Positions 60,470-64,000 of a DNA stretch of 64,000 bases are shown here, piece after piece (within the stretch, counting starts at the first letter, position 1; every line of letters begins with the position of its first letter). Both the position numbers and the translations under genes were made by a program. Under the pieces are notes generated by a model. That model was not told the origin of the DNA and ran no database searches. It saw nothing but the letters and a program-made list of their open reading frames with translations. The stretch spans positions 27,153,594-27,217,593 of the forward strand of contig CM026426.1 of the NCBI GenBank assembly GCA_014871385.1, read 5' to 3'. Source of the DNA: Ceratodon purpureus. Lineage: Eukaryota > Streptophyta > Bryopsida > Pseudoditrichales > Ditrichaceae.

Positions 60470-63400
60470 CTACTTCTTCGCCAAGGGGTGACGCAAGATT
60501 CGACTCTCTAGGAGAAGCTTGACCTCGTTGAAGCTAAAGGTAGGCGCATGGATGAAAAGCTCGGCCTCGGGATCACGGTTGCAGACCTTCAAGAGTATGT
60601 AGTAAAGGTGCTTACAATACGTGAACTGAGTCCTGCCTTTGAACGTAGTCATCGTCTTCTTGAATGCTGGGCAAGTGCAACCAGGGTAAGAACTGATGGT
60701 AATCTGGTAACGTGTGATGTGTGGAGCGACGCCCGAATCCAGCCCAATGATGCAACCGTGGCCCGGCTCAGGTATCATGGTGACGGAACGGAGGCGCGCT
60801 TTGAGAGACTCGGAGGAGCCCATGGATAGTCGCTGCGCCGGATTGGGACGAGTGGCAGTGCGCTTCACCATCTTGCCGTCTCTCTTGCCTGGGTAGCGGT
60901 CAGCGTCTGCAGGGACTGGCACCGAGTTGAGATTTGCAGGGGGCTGGGCAAAGGAGAAGAGGCGTCTTGGGGAGACCGGCTTCTTCGGCGGAAGTTGAAA
61001 GCCTGCTGCTTCGAGGGCAAGAATCTCAGTCAGTTTTAGGTTAGTACCTAGTTTCACTGGCCAGACCTCAGGAATGGAGGGGAATTCCTGGTCCTTTGAG
61101 TAGTGCGCTACCCACTTGCGCTTAGAGCCTTTCACGCAGCGGTCAATATCGTCGGAGCAGAAGAAGAACTCAGTCTTCTCGACTGTGTTCCTGCGATAGT
61201 TAGTCCACAGCCCAGTGTAGGTCGGTGCAGCTGTGCAAAGGGGCCCCCTGACGATTCTCTCAGTGCACTTCTTCTTCGTTTCAGCTCTTTGGGCCCAGCA
61301 GCACTTCGCAGAAAGTTTGTGAAGTCTGGAAATGTGCCATTCTTTGACGTCGACCTTGGTTTCTTCAACCGCGTTGACATGGCGAATGCCGCCCTTGTTC
61401 ACAGGTGAAGGTAAAGGGGAATCAACTTCCTGGGCAGGAGGTTGGGTACATTGTACCTCGGTGTCGTGTTCGGAGTCGTCTTCCACAATGACTGGCATCT
61501 GCATAGGGCGAGCCCTGACGGCACGTCTTGGGCCTCTTGGGCGTGAGAAGTTTGTCTTGTCCGGGCGATGAGACTCCTCGTCAGCTCCGATGGGGACGTC
61601 GGCTTTTCGCTTCTGTGAACCGAAGACTTCCGCTCCAGGCATGATAGGCTGACGGGTGCAGAACTCATCCGCGCCTGGCATATCGAGCATGGGCTTATCA
61701 AGCAGTGTAGGATTTCCCCATTTCTTCGCGTTGCATTCAGCCATCCGGAGCCTGAGTTCCTTCTTGGACGGTCCTGTTCCGCCGACGTCACCTTTGAGGA
61801 ACTGGTAGTAGTTGACAACCTGAAGAAAAGCCCGAACGAAATCGTCCACGGTAGCAACGTACAGGTCGTTCCCGTTGTTTCCAGAAGCTTGAAGCCACTT
61901 GTTGTGAACTGTTTCGGCGAGGTTACATGTGGGCATCTCTGTGAGTTCTTCTTTCGTGAATTTCTGCAGATTTGACAGTAGGTGCCGTTAGATTCACGGA
62001 TTAGAGTTTTGTAGATTTGGGATAGGAAACCAGTATGAAAAACATCAAAACAGAGTGCAGAGATCGTACCTCGGTCATGAATCCCCCCCACTGGCGGAAG
62101 CGGTGGTGCCAGAATGACAGCCACTGATCGAGTTTGATGAGCCCGCTCTTGCCAACAACCCCGGTGGATGCCCACCATGCTCGCAACGCGTGGTACAGAG
62201 TTTCCGCCTCTGCCATGCTGGTCGCATTCTTGTACTGAGTGCACATCTTCTTGTGCTGTTCCCAGAGTTCTTCGGGGAAGTGCTTCTGCGTGTACGCCAC
62301 CATGTTCTGAGTCCAGTGGAACAAGCACGACCTCTCTCGGTCCTCCATTGGGTCCTCTTTGTTGCCATTGCCGTAAAGGATTCGCACTGCATTCCAATTC
62401 GCCTGTGCGTTATCCGCCATGAACCCCTTGAAGTTCGGCGCTGCAACGCCATTGATCTCCATGACCAGGTTCAGGTTTTTCCAGAAGACGAGCTGGGCGT
62501 CCGTGTCCTCGGACTGCATGTCGCAAGTGGCGATTGTCATCACGCGGCAGTAGGTGGCGTCGTACACATGGCACGCCATCGTCGACCAATCTTTGACGCG
62601 TTTTACATGGTCGAACATGATCCATGCGTTCTCTAAGTCGCCACCTGCTTGCATTCGGCTGACCAAGTCGACACCACTTTCCGGCCCGACCTCCGACATC
62701 TTGAAGAGGAAGACTTTGTCACCCATAGATCCCTGACCAGGAAACCTATTCTCCTGGACATACGCCCAGAGACTGTTTCCACGGAGCTTGGTGATACCGT
62801 CCATGATGCCGTACCTTTTGAATTTTTTGAAGGTGGCGACTTTGTTGCGGATGTTTGGCGACGCCATGTCTTTGCATCGATCCAGAACAGGAACCAGCTC
62901 CTCCATCGTCAGCTTCCTCGGTGGTGCATCCTCGGGCTGTAGAAGGTAGCTCCCGATGAGGAGTTTGCTCGCCTCCAGGACAACGGCGCTCTTTGTTGCT
63001 TTGTTGTTCATCTCTACTTGCTCTTCTATTAAGCTACTAATCTCTGCTTTAGAGTCTCTGTAGTCTCCAACTTTCACTGGATGATCATGTGTTCCTATGT
63101 GAATACACGCTCTAGTCTGATTCGGTTTGCCCACAACGTAATAAATCTTAGCCTCGCATGTAGCTACACATGATGGAGGTTCTTTACATACCTTGCACAC
63201 TAGCGTGGAGTCAGATGGAGGAGGCTGATCCATGAGAAAAGCTTGCAGTGTACAGCCTTCGAACTCAGTCTCGTTAACCTCGAAGATCTTGGGAACACGC
63301 TTCAGGAAGTCACACTCCTCGTTCGTGCACCGCAGCCATCCGACGCAGGTGGAACTTCGAAAAGAGAGTCCGAAGTTGTTTTTGATGTTTGTTGTGATGG

Positions 63401-64000
63401 TCTTGGTCCACAAGTGTCCGTCGTATCGTTTGTCCATTCCCTGCATTGACTTGGCGGCGAGCTTAGAGGATCCTGCAGCAGCTGGGGGCAACTCAAAAAG
63501 AACCGGACCATCAAACTTCGCAGGCAAGTACTCTACTCTCTCGTGTCTAATAGTGGAATAGTCTATCTTCTTCAAAATGTTTTTGGACCCACGCGTCTTA
63601 GCAATCTCTTTAAGGAGCGGAACAATGCTAACTGTGACCAAGAACAATGGAGGAGACACATTGGAAGGAGGAGCATCAGCGTGGACCTTAGGCACCAACT
63701 TGACGGGACTGACTTCGTCATCAGAGGAGAGAGATATGACGGTCGGAGGAGGTTTCTCTACATCTGAAGTCTCGCTACCAGGCTCGACTTTGACCTTGAC
63801 ATCACGAGGTAAGGGAGTCTGAATTGTGCAAGTAGAAGAGCGACGGGGGGTGAGGATCTCAGTGGATGCAGCCATCAGAGAATCAGTAAGACCATAGACT
63901 CTATAGGATCCAGGGAGAAGTCTCCACTGCAACATGTTGTTCTCATCTCTCACTGAAGGTTGCCCGAGGGTGTGGGTAACCTCGGCAGTAACGTCATCAA
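60470..64000 (-). CDS. MULE-type transposase with SWIM zinc finger, two exons, 5' end outside window
   Basis: Exon 62070-64000 and exon 60470-61963 join in phase 0 across a 106-bp intron (E|GTACG donor; CTGCAG acceptor), giving over 1,100 residues. The frame is open to the window edge, so the start is missing. An acidic disordered N-terminus is followed by a Cys module (CTNEECDFLKR; CKVCKEPPSC). The core reads AWIMFDHVKRVKDW, then FKGFMADNAQANWNAVRILY and CLFHWTQNMVAYTQKHF, matching the spacing of a MULE DDE core. The C-terminus has a SWIM finger CTCPAFK...YCKHLYYILL with a longer than usual loop. The enzyme would cut and paste its element in the nucleus. No stop or frameshift is seen, so this copy may be recent. 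Confidence 0.75.

Noticed and set aside
61103-63822. Plus-strand frames across the MULE gene
   Set aside because: They lie opposite the well-supported transposase frame and have no motif.

Overview
The window looks like transposon-dominated nuclear DNA of a land plant. Genes have GT-AG introns, the DNA is AT-rich between elements, and two CACTA-type (En/Spm) elements, a Mutator-like (MULE) transposase and a plant-type alpha-glucan phosphorylase fragment are present. A bryophyte, perhaps a moss, is my guess for the host; that rests on the general look of the transposon proteins and is not proven. I see no rRNA, true tRNA, CRISPR or intact retrotransposon polyprotein.

Region 1 (1-24.7 kb) is a nested pair. 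An old CACTA-type element has a minus-strand gene (19.6 kb down to 0.2 kb) and a divergent plus-strand Tnp2 pseudogene (20.8-24.1 kb). Into an exon of the minus gene an 18,128-bp element, here called N1 (969-19096), has inserted. N1 has 15-bp terminal inverted repeats starting GGGGG and a 4-bp TCAA target duplication. Removing N1 and one TCAA copy restores the host reading frame. N1 carries four genes: P1 (small), P2 (transposase candidate with an SDG motif and an HGKG...DGAG motif), P3 (spliced, coiled-coil) and P4 (opposite strand, coiled coil plus two zinc modules, one a RING finger). P3 and P4 look distantly related.

Region 2 (24.7-38 kb) is AT-rich, with little supported coding. It has a 14-bp minisatellite, exon-like fragments of unassigned genes, a tRNA-derived SINE candidate and three weak minus-strand coding fragments.

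Region 3 (38.0-51.0 kb) is a second, much better preserved CACTA element. A nine-exon TnpA-like gene and an F-box-like gene lie on the minus strand, and a four-exon Tnp2-DUF4218-DUF4216 transposase lies on the plus strand. Most splice junctions agree in phase. The main damage is one 1-nt loss and isolated in-frame stops.

Region 4 (51-58 kb) has the N-terminal part of an alpha-glucan phosphorylase that breaks off abruptly, then a multi-exon gene of unknown function. That gene shares a short motif (FARG...AE...NWAA) with N1 gene P4. Region 5 (58-64 kb) has a low-complexity spacer, a small acidic ORF and a two-exon MULE transposase with a SWIM zinc finger that runs off the right edge.

Two threads cross the window. 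Many element genes are broken by single TAG/TGA codons while the frame stays open on both sides. The unnamed FARG/NWAA segment occurs in two clear copies and one weaker copy.
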